In this document: piece after piece, positions 1 to 7,429 of the stretch
Numbering within the stretch: position 1 is the first letter of the stretch
Layout of the letters: each line of letters starts with the position of its first letter
DNA from: Christensenella sp. UBA1385
GTDB taxonomy: Bacteria; Bacillota; Clostridia; Christensenellales; Aristaeellaceae
Direction: 5' to 3'
NCBI GenBank assembly: GCA_002305755.1
Contig: DBQV01000025.1
Location: 72,652 to 136,651 of the forward strand
DNA length: 64,000 nt
Program-made: the position numbers and the translations under genes
The notes under the pieces: model-generated
The model's database searches: none
What the model saw: only the letters and a program-made list of their open reading frames with translations
What the model was told of the DNA's origin: nothing

Positions 1-477
1 ATGCCCGATCACGCGGCCTTTGAAAAGAGGATCACGGATACGCTGCTGGAGTTCCCCTATCTGGTCTACGAATCGGAGGGAAAGGTTCTGGGCTATGCCT
101 GCGCCCACCGCGTGCGCGAGCGCGCGGCCTATCAGTGGAGCGCGGAGCTGACGGTCTACCTTGACCGCGAGGCGCGCGGACGGGGCCTTGCAAAGCGCCT
201 GTACGACAAGCTGTTTCCCCTGCTGCGGATGCAGAACGTGCGCAACGTGTACGGGGCCATCACCGCCAGCAACGAAACCAGCCTGCGCCTGCACGACCGG
301 CTGGGCTTCCGCCGCGTGGCGGTCTTCCCCGAGATCGGCTACAAGAAGGGCCGCTGGATCGGCGTGGTGTGGTGCGAGCTGAACCTCGCGCCGCACGATG
401 AGCCGCAGCCCCTGATCCCCTTCCCGCAGCTGGATCAGGAGGCGGTGCGCGCCGTGCTGGCCCGGCCGATCACCTAA
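1..477 (+). CDS. GNAT N-acetyltransferase, 5'-truncated by window edge
   Basis: The protein resembles the phosphinothricin-acetyltransferase-like branch of the GNAT superfamily, which transfers acetyl from acetyl-CoA to an amine. The acetyl-CoA loop is visible as EARGRGLAKRLY (about residues 56-67), followed by the typical NETSLRLHDRLGF segment and the C-terminal GYKKGRWIGVVW strand. Family members run about 165-185 residues and begin with some 35-40 residues that are missing here, so the ATG at position 1 is probably an internal methionine and the gene starts outside the window. The substrate cannot be predicted; family members may detoxify amino-acid analogues such as methionine sulfoximine. 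It lies 77 bp upstream of the M3 peptidase on the same strand and could share its transcript. Confidence 0.8.
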   Translation: MPDHAAFEKRITDTLLEFPYLVYESEGKVLGYACAHRVRERAAYQWSAELTVYLDREARGRGLAKRLYDKLFPLLRMQNVRNVYGAITASNETSLRLHDRLGFRRVAVFPEIGYKKGRWIGVVWCELNLAPHDEPQPLIPFPQLDQEAVRAVLARPIT

Positions 478-554
478 GCGCGCGGCAGACGGGTATACTG
501 ATTATTGATAATATGAAATAACGCCTGCGAAAACGGGCGAAAAAGGAGCAAGAC

Positions 555-2255
555 ATGATCAAATTCAGCCAGATGGAGTACAAACGCCCGGATTTCGCGG
601 CAGTCTTTGAGGAGGGCAAGGCTTATCTTGCCAAAATGCGGGGCGCGGCCAGCGCGGAGGAGCTGTTCAGCGCCATGAAGCGGCTGGACGGGCTGATGCG
701 CACGCTGTCCACCCAGCACACGCTGGCCTATGTGCGCCACACCATCAACACCAGGGACGAATTCTACGACGCCGAGAACACCCTGTTTGACGAGGAGCTG
801 CCCCGCTTTGAGGAGATCACCACCGGCATGGCCGACGCGATGCTGGAAAGCCCCTTCCGCAAGGACATCGCCGCCAGATACGGCGAGCATCTGCTGGAAA
901 AGGCCGAGGTGCAGAGAAAGTGCTTCAAGCCCGAGATCGTGGAAGACCTGGTGGAAGAAAACAAGCTGTCCAGCGACTATCAGCGGCTGATGGCCTCCGC
1001 CGAGATCGACTTTGACGGAAAGAAGCTGAACCTCTCCGGCCTCGTGCCCTACGCGGAATCCACTGACCGCGGCGTGCGCCGCGCGGCGAGCGCCGCCGCC
1101 TGGGGCTGGATCGCCGGCCACCAGCAGGAGCTGGACGAGCTGTATGACAAGCTGGTCAGGGTGCGCCACCGCATCGGCCTGAAGCTGGGCTACAAGAACT
1201 TCATCCCCGTGGCCTACGCGCGCATGGGCCGCACGGACTGGGACCAGGAGGACGCGAAAAACTACCGCCGGCAGATCGTCGACAGTGTGGTGCCGCTCAC
1301 GCAGAAGCTCTATCGCCAGCAGGCGCAGCGCATCGGCATCGACGATATGAAGTTCTACGACTACTCGCTGATGTTCCTCTCGGGCAACCCCACCCCCAAG
1401 GGCGGGGAAGCCTACATGGTGGACCAGGCCAAGGCGATGTACCGTGAGCTCTCGCCCGAAACGGACGAGTTCTTCAGGATGATGACCGAGCAGGAGCTGA
1501 TGGACCTTAGCACCAAGCCCGGCAAGGCCAACGGCGGCTACATGACCTTCCTGCCCGATTACAAGGTGCCCTTCATCTTCTCCAACTTCAACGGCACCTC
1601 CGGCGATGTGGACGTGCTCACCCACGAGGCGGGCCACGCCTTCCAGGGCTGGCTGCAGCGGGATGTGGAGCTGGAGGCCCTTTCGGACAACACCAGCGAG
1701 GTGGCCGAGATCCACTCCATGAGCATGGAGTTTTTCACCCATCCCTGGATGGAGCGCTTCTTTAAGGAGGACACCGAGAAGTATTACTACGCTCACGTGG
1801 TGGACGCCCTCAAGTTCCTCCCCTACGGCGCCTCGATCGACGAGCTGCAGGAGTGGGTCTACGAGCACCCGGACGCCAGCCCGGCGGAGCGCAGAGCCCA
1901 GTACCGCGCCATCGAAAAGAAGTACCTGCCCCATCTGGATTATGACGGGTTCGAGTTCCTGGAAAAGGGCGGCCGCTGGCAGAAGCAGCTGCACGTCTAC
2001 CTCTACCCCTTCTACTACCTGGATTACACCCTCAGCCAGGTCTGCGCGCTGCAGTACCTGGTCTGGAACATGAAGGACCACGGGACCGCCTGGCAAAGCT
2101 ACCTCAAGCTCTGCCGCCAGTCCGGCCTGCTGCCCTTCAAAAAGCTCGTGCCCGAAAGCGGCCTCAGAAGCCCCTTCGAGCCCGGCGCCATCGCCCAGGT
2201 CATCCCCGCGCTGGAAGAGTATCTTGACGGGCTGGACAAGAGCAGGATCAAATAA
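555..2255 (+). CDS. M3 family oligoendopeptidase (PepF-like)
   Basis: A 566-residue zinc metallopeptidase of the M3 (thimet/PepF) family, expected to degrade short peptides in the cytoplasm. The zinc signature HEAGH is at residues 357-361, within the family context DVLTHEAGHAFQGW, and the third ligand region SEVAEIHSMSMEFF follows about 25 residues later. There is no signal peptide. The length is typical for the clostridial M3 oligoendopeptidase subfamily. The ATG at 555 has an AAAAGGAG ribosome site 6-8 bases upstream. A GC-rich hairpin follows the stop. The physiological substrates are unknown; general peptide turnover is the family expectation. Confidence 0.93.
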   Translation: MIKFSQMEYKRPDFAAVFEEGKAYLAKMRGAASAEELFSAMKRLDGLMRTLSTQHTLAYVRHTINTRDEFYDAENTLFDEELPRFEEITTGMADAMLESPFRKDIAARYGEHLLEKAEVQRKCFKPEIVEDLVEENKLSSDYQRLMASAEIDFDGKKLNLSGLVPYAESTDRGVRRAASAAAWGWIAGHQQELDELYDKLVRVRHRIGLKLGYKNFIPVAYARMGRTDWDQEDAKNYRRQIVDSVVPLTQKLYRQQAQRIGIDDMKFYDYSLMFLSGNPTPKGGEAYMVDQAKAMYRELSPETDEFFRMMTEQELMDLSTKPGKANGGYMTFLPDYKVPFIFSNFNGTSGDVDVLTHEAGHAFQGWLQRDVELEALSDNTSEVAEIHSMSMEFFTHPWMERFFKEDTEKYYYAHVVDALKFLPYGASIDELQEWVYEHPDASPAERRAQYRAIEKKYLPHLDYDGFEFLEKGGRWQKQLHVYLYPFYYLDYTLSQVCALQYLVWNMKDHGTAWQSYLKLCRQSGLLPFKKLVPESGLRSPFEPGAIAQVIPALEEYLDGLDKSRIK

Positions 2256-2280
2256 GCCTGATCGACGATATCAGCCAGGC

Positions 2281-2307
2281 GGGCCTCCGGGAAATTCCCG
2301 GGGGCCC
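2281..2307 (+). terminator. GC-rich hairpin after the M3 peptidase
   Basis: A 13-bp near-perfect inverted repeat (GGGCCTCCGGGAA with TTCCCGGGGGCCC, one T-G pair) lies 25 bp after the peptidase stop. There is no long T run, so it is either a weak terminator or an RNA-stabilising hairpin. It separates the peptidase from the convergent toxin-antitoxin pair. Confidence 0.5.
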
Positions 2308-2352
2308 TTGACGTGGCGGAAGCAGCGCCTGTCTGCGCGGTTCAGCCTGCTT

Positions 2353-2694
2353 CTATCGAGGCGGCTCAGGCGGAAGAGCGCGAAGCAGCTCCGGAATATC
2401 CTTCTGTACGGCATCGTGCACGACGGAGAGGTCTACCTTGCCATACTCATGGACAATCCTGTTTCGCAGCCCCTTGATGGCGCGCCAGGGAATGCCCGCA
2501 CGCTGATCCCTGAAACTGGAAGATAGCTTATCCGCATTCTCCGAAACCTGGATGAGCCGGAACAGCACGGAATCAGTCAAAACCTCATTTGCCTCAAGCT
2601 CGGCCTGCGAAAGCTCCGCAGTATGGTCGAGGATGAATTTCAAATCCGTCACCATTCTTCTGATGTAGTACTCGTCTGCTTTCTGATTATCCAT
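2353..2694 (-). CDS. hepT: HepT-like toxin (DUF86 ribonuclease)
   Basis: A 113-residue alpha-helical protein of the HepT/DUF86 family. HepT toxins are RNases whose active motif is R-x4-H-x-Y; here it reads RNRIVHEY, with R77, H82 and Y84 intact. In characterised pairs the partner MntA AMPylates that tyrosine to silence the toxin. The start codon overlaps the end of the MntA-like antitoxin gene by 8 bp, the usual antitoxin-first arrangement for this type of pair. The motif is complete, so the toxin is probably active. Typical members are 100-140 residues, matching the length seen. Which RNA it cuts cannot be read from sequence. Confidence 0.85.
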   Translation of the reverse strand: MDNQKADEYYIRRMVTDLKFILDHTAELSQAELEANEVLTDSVLFRLIQVSENADKLSSSFRDQRAGIPWRAIKGLRNRIVHEYGKVDLSVVHDAVQKDIPELLRALPPEPPR

Positions 2695-3163
2695 AAACCT
2701 TGATGCCGTCTTTCAGTATTTCATTGACCAGCTCCACGTTGCCTTGCAACTGCTCCAACTTCAGCAGGTCAACTTTTTTCTTCAGCCCTTCTCTGAGCGC
2801 CTCTACCATGTCATAAAAGCGCATACCCGAGACAGAAGTGGAGATCAATAGGTCTACATCGCTTAATGCGCTTGCCTTCCCCTTGGCATAGGAGCCAAAA
2901 AGGTAGCAATAGGCCACATCATAGGCCGAAAGAACCTCGCCGCACACCTCTGTGATCTTTTGTAGGCTCAATACGCCGTGCTCCTCGTCCACCTGGCCGA
3001 ACTGCTGCAGCTTTTGCAGCATGTAGTCATACTTGATCGTGGCTCGTTTTTTTTCATCAATCTCGTAATTCTGGTAAGTGCGCAGCGGAATGCCCAAATA
3101 CGCGGCGCATTCGGCCTGCGTGAGATTGTGTTGCTTTCTCAATTCTCTGAGCGTCATCTTCAT
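2687..3163 (-). CDS. mntA: XRE-MntA fusion antitoxin (HTH plus nucleotidyltransferase)
   Basis: The protein joins an N-terminal XRE-type helix-turn-helix (about residues 3-50, with LTQAECAAYLGIPLRTYQNYE) to a minimal nucleotidyltransferase. The catalytic signature GS-x10-DxD is present as G90-S91 and D102-x-D104, with a third aspartate near D132. MntA antitoxins use this fold to AMPylate HepT. Most known MntA proteins are stand-alone, so the added HTH suggests that this one also represses its own promoter. I chose the ATG at 3163; an ATG two codons downstream (3157) is equally possible. The reading frame extends upstream to a TTG at 3193 without a convincing ribosome site. The upstream DNA carries four 33-bp repeats that may be its operator. 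Confidence 0.83.
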   Translation of the reverse strand: MKMTLRELRKQHNLTQAECAAYLGIPLRTYQNYEIDEKKRATIKYDYMLQKLQQFGQVDEEHGVLSLQKITEVCGEVLSAYDVAYCYLFGSYAKGKASALSDVDLLISTSVSGMRFYDMVEALREGLKKKVDLLKLEQLQGNVELVNEILKDGIKVYG

Positions 3164-3206
3164 CACCCGGCAACACTTTATCACAAGGGCCAAAAATACG
3201 CAAGTA

Positions 3207-3338
3207 TTGTGCGCAATTTTTGCGTATCTATTATCTCGATATTACGCATTTTATTCGTTTTTTCATTCTCGATTAGACGCAATTCCTGCGTGTTTCTCTT
3301 ATCTATGAGACGCATCTCTTGCATTCTCTTCTGTGGGC
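3207..3338 (-). repeat. Four 33-bp tandem repeats with ACGCA-N5-TGCGT dyads
   Basis: Four head-to-tail units of exactly 33 bp occupy 3207-3239, 3240-3272, 3273-3305 and 3306-3338. Each unit contains the imperfect dyad ACGCA-N5-TGCGT, at 3211-3225, 3244-3258, 3277-3291 and 3310-3324. A fifth, off-register half dyad (ACGCA at 3198) sits closest to the gene. The 33-bp period equals about three helical turns, which would place each dyad on the same DNA face. The array is AT-rich compared with its surroundings and lies directly upstream of the XRE-MntA gene. Operator or iteron-like binding by the XRE domain is inference. Confidence 0.8.
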
Positions 3339-3660
3339 TCATACGGATGCTTGCATGCTTGCCGGAGAACGCAGAGCGCCTCGCCAAGGCTGGCGCGGTC
3401 CTTCAGACTGGCAAGAAAGCATGTTCAGGGAGGTATCGGAGGGTGAAGCCCTCTGATTTTGGTCCGCCCCAGCGACATGCGCGGTGGGGCGGAAGGCTTT
3501 GCGCAGCAAGGGTTTCCTTGCCATTCGCCGCCCGGAGAGCGAAGCGAAAAGGCGGATGGCCCGTCTCCTTCCCCGTCAAAGAACTTGGTTCTTTGACGGA
3601 ATAGAGGGCCGCGCCCAAAGCGGGCGCGGCCCCTATCGTACATCCCGGGCGGTGTCCCGA
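3339..3660. other. Gene-free spacer with several inverted repeats
   Basis: About 320 bp without a convincing gene between the toxin-antitoxin repeats and the convergent end of the sugar ABC operon. It contains CCGCCCC/GGGGCGG arms at about 3463-3493, a perfect palindrome at 3573-3599 and a GGGCCGCGCCC hairpin at about 3606-3633. The last may end the ABC operon, although no T run follows on that strand. Short open frames here lack ribosome sites and recognisable domains. Confidence 0.5.
3573..3599. repeat. Perfect 12-bp palindrome
   Basis: Arms CCGTCAAAGAAC and GTTCTTTGACGG are perfectly complementary around a 3-base TTG loop. It is not followed by a T run on either strand. It could be a terminator-like hairpin between converging transcripts or the end of a degenerate mobile repeat. 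Confidence 0.6.
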
Positions 3661-4488
3661 TTACTTCACCGAGCCCAGGATGCCCTGCACAAAGCTCTTT
3701 TGCAGGGTGAAGAAGATGATCAGCATGGGGATGGTGGAGATGGTGACCACCAGCATGATGGCCCCGTAGTCCAGCACATAGCCGCCGCGGAAGCTGCCCG
3801 CGTAGATGGGCAGGGTGAGCTGCTCCGGGCTCTGCAGGATGACCAGCGGCCACAGGTAGCTGTTCCACGCGTTCATGAAGGTGACGATGGCGGCCGCCGC
3901 GTAGGTGGGCCGCATCACCGGGATGAACATCTTGAGGAAGATGCGGAACTCACCCAGCCCGTCGATGCGCGCGGCCTGCACGATCTCCTGCGGGAAGGTC
4001 TGCGCCGCCTGGCGGAACATGAAGATCAGAAACACCGTGGCTACGCTGGGCAGCATGAAGCCCAGCACCGTGTTCATCAGCCCCATCTGCGAGAACATGC
4101 GGAACAGCGGGATCAGCGTGGCCGCGGGCGGGATCATCATGGAGAGCATCAGGATGCCCATCACGCGGTTCTTCCACTTGTCGCGGAAGATGACAAAGCC
4201 ATAGCCCGCCATCGAGCTGATGAACAGCGAGCTGATCGTCAGCAGCACCGCGTTGCGCACCGAGTTGTAAAAGGCGGGGCCGATGCGGCCGGACTCGGTC
4301 AGCGTGCGCCAGTTCTGCAGCAGATAGTTGCCCGGCGCGATGTGGCCCAGGATGATGTCGGCCGTGTTGTTGGTGGCCGCGCTCACCATCCAGTAAAAAG
4401 GAAAGGCGGAGACAAAGCTCACCAGGATCAGGATCAGGTGCTTCAGGATCCGCAGCGGACGGATGACAAGACGGCGTTTCTTTTTCAT
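3661..4488 (-). CDS. Carbohydrate ABC transporter permease, MalG type
   Basis: A 275-residue integral membrane permease of the CUT1 family with about six transmembrane segments. The EAA loop that docks the ATPase is visible near residues 167-190 (ARIDGLGEFRIFLKMFIPV). It forms the membrane channel together with the MalF-type partner encoded immediately upstream, which it overlaps by 4 bp, so translation is probably coupled. No dedicated ATPase is encoded in this operon; in Bacillota a shared MsmX/UgpC-type ATPase elsewhere usually energises such systems. The substrate is probably a sugar or oligosaccharide; nothing here identifies which. Confidence 0.92.
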   Translation of the reverse strand: MKKKRRLVIRPLRILKHLILILVSFVSAFPFYWMVSAATNNTADIILGHIAPGNYLLQNWRTLTESGRIGPAFYNSVRNAVLLTISSLFISSMAGYGFVIFRDKWKNRVMGILMLSMMIPPAATLIPLFRMFSQMGLMNTVLGFMLPSVATVFLIFMFRQAAQTFPQEIVQAARIDGLGEFRIFLKMFIPVMRPTYAAAAIVTFMNAWNSYLWPLVILQSPEQLTLPIYAGSFRGGYVLDYGAIMLVVTISTIPMLIIFFTLQKSFVQGILGSVK

Positions 4489-5408
4489 TGCTTGCTTTCC
4501 CCCACCTTCATCTGAATAAAGGCCAGCACCGCCACCATCACGAAGATGGTAAAGCTCATGGCCGCCGCGTAGCCAAAGCGCGGCACGCGCTCAAAGGTGA
4601 TGCGGTAGATGTAGAAAGACAGCGTGGCCGTGCCCGTGCCGGGCCCGCCCTCGGTCATGATCCGCACCTCGTCAAACAGCTGCAGCGTACCGTTGGTGGA
4701 GAGCACCGTGGTAAACAGGATGATGGGCCGCAGCAGCGGCACGGTGATCTTTCTGAACTGCTGCGCCGCCGAGGCGCCGTCGATCCGCGCCGCCTCATAC
4801 ACCTGGCTGTCGATATTCTGAAGCCCTGCCAGATAAAACACCATGTTGTAGCCCGTCCACCGCCACAGCATGGTGACCACGATCACGATGCGCGCATAGA
4901 CGGCATTGGTCAGAAAGGGGATGGGTTCCGTGATCCAGCCCCAGTTGAGCAGCAGGCTGTTGATCAGCCCGTTGCTGGTAAACAGCTGCAGAAAGATCAT
5001 GGAGCAGCTGACCAGGCTGGTGGCCACGGGCAGAAAGATCATGGTGCGGTAAAAGCCGCGGAACATCAGCCGCCTGTCGTTGAGCATGGCGGCCAGCACG
5101 AGGGCCGCCAGCAGCATGATGGGCACCTGCACGATCAGATAGAAAAAGGTGTTGCCCAGCGCCGCCGCGTAGGTGTTATCCTTGGGCAGCCGCTCATAGT
5201 TGGCAAAGCCCTTGTAGGTGAGGTTGTTGCCCGTACCTGTCTGGAGGGACAGCAGGAAGGCCTCCACCATCGGATAAAAGGACATCATCACGATCAGGAT
5301 CACGGCCGGCATGATGAACAGCCAGCCCTTTCGGGCGGTTTTGCGCTCCAGACCCGCCGGTTTTCGCGCCGCGTGCGTCGTCACAGGCTTCACTCCTTCT
5401 TGCAGCAT
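4485..5408 (-). CDS. Carbohydrate ABC transporter permease, MalF type
   Basis: A 307-residue CUT1 permease with about six transmembrane helices, the first just after a basic cytoplasmic N-terminus. The EAA motif region EAARIDGASAAQQFRKITVP is clear near residues 207-226. It pairs with the MalG-type permease downstream and receives substrate from the binding protein encoded upstream. A strong hairpin lies in the 45-bp gap between the binding-protein gene and this gene, which should make the binding-protein message more abundant than the permease message. Confidence 0.92.
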   Translation of the reverse strand: MLQEGVKPVTTHAARKPAGLERKTARKGWLFIMPAVILIVMMSFYPMVEAFLLSLQTGTGNNLTYKGFANYERLPKDNTYAAALGNTFFYLIVQVPIMLLAALVLAAMLNDRRLMFRGFYRTMIFLPVATSLVSCSMIFLQLFTSNGLINSLLLNWGWITEPIPFLTNAVYARIVIVVTMLWRWTGYNMVFYLAGLQNIDSQVYEAARIDGASAAQQFRKITVPLLRPIILFTTVLSTNGTLQLFDEVRIMTEGGPGTGTATLSFYIYRITFERVPRFGYAAAMSFTIFVMVAVLAFIQMKVGESKQ

Positions 5409-5414
5409 GGGAAG

Positions 5415-5441
5415 GGCCCTGCGGCAATGCGCCGCAGGGCC
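5415..5441 (-). terminator. Intercistronic hairpin after the sugar-binding protein
   Basis: Perfect 11-bp inverted repeat GGCCCTGCGGC/GCCGCAGGGCC with a 5-base loop, with no T run. It probably acts as a partial terminator or 3'-end stabiliser that raises binding-protein expression over that of the permeases. Confidence 0.65.
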
Positions 5442-5453
5442 AGGGGCACACGA

Positions 5454-6707
5454 TCACTCCATGATGAACTCAATGGCGGACTGCGCGTCGTTCAGGGCCG
5501 CCTCCACCGTCGCGCCGTTGAATACGGCCTCGATGGCGTTGACGATCTCGTCGCGCGCTTCGTAGTTGTACACGCCGTACTTGACCAGCGGCACCTTATC
5601 CGAGTAGCTCATCAGATCTTCAAACACCTTCTGGCCGCCGAAGAAGGGATGGGGCTCTGCGTAGGCCGGGCCGCCCGCCGCGGGCAGATAGGTGGCGATA
5701 GCGCCGGAGGACTGCAGGATGGTCTGGTAGAAATCGACGCTGGCGCCGAAGGTCTTGGAAAGGAAGTCCACGGCGATCTCTTTGTTCTTGCTGGAGGCGG
5801 GCACGACCCAGGAGGAACCGCCCTGGCTGGAGTAGTTGACGCCGCCCTCGATGTCGAGCCTCGGGATGTTGGTAACGCCCCACTTGCCGGCCTGATCCTC
5901 AGCCAGCACGATGGAGCCGATGATCCAGCAGCCCTGGATGGTGCTGCCTGCGGTGCCGTTGTTGAAGGAGGCGATGTACTCCGTCCAGTCGACCGCTTCC
6001 TTCACGATCCCGCTGTTGTGCAGCTTGACGATGGTCTCCACCATCGCCTTGACGGCGGGGTTGTTGTTGATGTTGGGCTTGCCTTCTTCGTCAAAGAACC
6101 AGAAGTCTGCGGACTGGGTCATCATGGAGACGAAATCCGCGTAGCCCGCCTGGGTGACCAGCATGAACTGGCCCGTGGCCTCCTTCACCTTGAGGCCGAT
6201 CTCGATGAAGCGATCCCAGGTGATGTCGGTCAGGTCCGCCAGGGTGAAGCCGGCCTGCTCCAGATAGTCGGTGCGCACGAAGGTGGCGGCCACGCCGTTG
6301 TCAAAGGGCACGGCATAGCGCTTGCCGTCGCTGGTGAACTTGTCGATCTTGTAGGAGGCGAAGTTGTCATAGTCTACCAGGCCGTCCATCGGGAAATAAG
6401 CCCCGGGATAGGTATCCAGGAAGCGGCGGCCGGAGTTGTCCTGCATCAGCACGATGTCGGGCAGGCTGTCGGTCTGGCCGGAGCTCAGCGCCGCGGTCTG
6501 TCTGGTCTCGCAGTCGGCGGACAGCACTTCCTCGACCTTGATGGTGACGTCGGGGTTGATCTCCTTATACACCTTCGCGGCTTCGTTCATCGCGTAGATG
6601 TTGAAGGTGGGGTCCCAGCACCAGACGGTGATGGTGGTCTCCGCCAAAGCGCCGACCGCGCCAAGCAGCAGCGCAAGCGTCAGCAAGAGGGCAAAGAGTT
6701 TCTTCAT
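5454..6707 (-). CDS. Extracellular solute-binding protein of a sugar ABC importer
   Basis: A 417-residue family 1 solute-binding protein. Residues 1-22 form a Sec signal peptide (MKKLFALLLTLALLLG core) with an apparent ALA-E cleavage site. The mature part starts TTITVWCWD, typical of sugar-binding members. There is no lipobox cysteine, which is unusual for a Gram-positive binding protein. I placed the start at the ATG at 6707, which has a strong AAGGAGG site; the open frame runs 22 codons further upstream without support. The gene is first in a three-gene operon with MalF- and MalG-type permeases. The sugar is not predictable. Confidence 0.9.
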   Translation of the reverse strand: MKKLFALLLTLALLLGAVGALAETTITVWCWDPTFNIYAMNEAAKVYKEINPDVTIKVEEVLSADCETRQTAALSSGQTDSLPDIVLMQDNSGRRFLDTYPGAYFPMDGLVDYDNFASYKIDKFTSDGKRYAVPFDNGVAATFVRTDYLEQAGFTLADLTDITWDRFIEIGLKVKEATGQFMLVTQAGYADFVSMMTQSADFWFFDEEGKPNINNNPAVKAMVETIVKLHNSGIVKEAVDWTEYIASFNNGTAGSTIQGCWIIGSIVLAEDQAGKWGVTNIPRLDIEGGVNYSSQGGSSWVVPASSKNKEIAVDFLSKTFGASVDFYQTILQSSGAIATYLPAAGGPAYAEPHPFFGGQKVFEDLMSYSDKVPLVKYGVYNYEARDEIVNAIEAVFNGATVEAALNDAQSAIEFIME

Positions 6708-6771
6708 AAGAGTTCCTCCTTCGATATATTGTGCGAAGCATCCGCCCCGCAGGGCTCGATTCTGATATCTC

Positions 6772-6801
6772 ATTATATCGGCGGATGCGGCGGAATGTCA
6801 A
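6772..6801 (-). promoter_or_regulatory. Sigma-A promoter of the sugar ABC operon
   Basis: On the minus strand, TTGACA (6801-6796) and TATAAT (6777-6772) are separated by 18 bp, a consensus match. Transcription would start near 6765, leaving a leader of about 58 bases. No clear operator palindrome or CcpA site was recognised. Confidence 0.8.
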
Positions 6802-6880
6802 CCGAAAAAGACATCGATCCGATGAGGACGGGCTGATATGAAAGGCGGAGCAAGAAAGACGCCAGAGGCTGCGGAGCGTG

Positions 6881-6910
6881 AAAAAGCCGGCCCGCATTCA
6901 GCGGACCGGC
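6881..6910 (-). terminator. Rho-independent terminator of the DUF3798 importer operon
   Basis: Read on the minus strand, GCCGGTCCGC-TGAAT-GCGGGCCGGC is a 10-bp stem (one mismatched or wobble pair) followed by TTTTT. It lies about 50 bp after the DUF6672 gene and ends that operon. Confidence 0.85.
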
Positions 6911-6958
6911 CAGCATGTTTCTATCCTTGCCGCGATCATATCGGCCAGCCTGAGTCGA

Positions 6959-7429
6959 TCAGATATCCGTCGGCACCAGGTCCTCCTCGGTGGGGGGCAG
7001 CTCTTCCTCCTGAGCGCCCTGTGGCTCGCTGGGGATGAACTCGCTCACCCAGGCCTGCTGAGGCAGGCCGGCCACCATGCCGGGCAGGTTGACCACGATG
7101 CCGTCCATGCCGTAGGGCAGCTCCAGCTTGATGGGGTAGACCACGGGCTCGGCGCCCTTCTCGGTGAGCACCTCCACCTGCATCTCAAAGTGCTGCCCCA
7201 TCCAGTCGGCCATGCCGCGCTCACGCTTGGCGAGCTTGGCCACGGTGGCATCGCCGTCCTTCACCGTCATGCGGTAGAAGGAGGGGTAGCTCTGGCCCTC
7301 GTATTCGAGGGTCTTGTTGTCAAAGTAGACGGTGTGGCCGCGTCCCACCCACAGCATGGCCGCGCTGATGACGATCAGCAGCGCCACGGCCCCCAGCCGG
7401 TACAGCAAAGCACGCTTTTTCCTGTTCAT
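6959..7429 (-). CDS. DUF6672-like membrane-anchored accessory protein of an ABC importer
   Basis: A 156-residue protein with one N-terminal transmembrane helix (about residues 8-27) and an extracytoplasmic domain, then an acidic Glu/Pro-rich tail. It resembles DUF6672 proteins that accompany BPD_transp_2-type importers; that assignment is from memory of the family and less certain than its position. It is the last gene of a five-gene operon, overlapping the preceding permease by 4 bp, so its expression is tied to the transporter. Single-helix topology rules out a third permease; a periplasm-side or wall-side accessory subunit is the best reading. Confidence 0.65.
   Translation of the reverse strand: MNRKKRALLYRLGAVALLIVISAAMLWVGRGHTVYFDNKTLEYEGQSYPSFYRMTVKDGDATVAKLAKRERGMADWMGQHFEMQVEVLTEKGAEPVVYPIKLELPYGMDGIVVNLPGMVAGLPQQAWVSEFIPSEPQGAQEEELPPTEEDLVPTDI

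Noticed and set aside
474..2096. Long antisense frame over the M3 peptidase
   Set aside because: Val/His/Leu-rich shadow of a well-supported gene; no family resemblance.
3181..3387. A frame translating the 33-bp repeats as 11-residue repeats (LRLIENEKTNK-like)
   Set aside because: The 33-bp period keeps any frame open and gives a repeat protein by chance; there is no ribosome site, and the dyads fit a DNA-level role better. It remains a minor possibility.
6959..7429. Third permease of the DUF3798 importer
   Set aside because: Only one hydrophobic helix is present, so it cannot form a channel; an accessory anchored protein is more likely.
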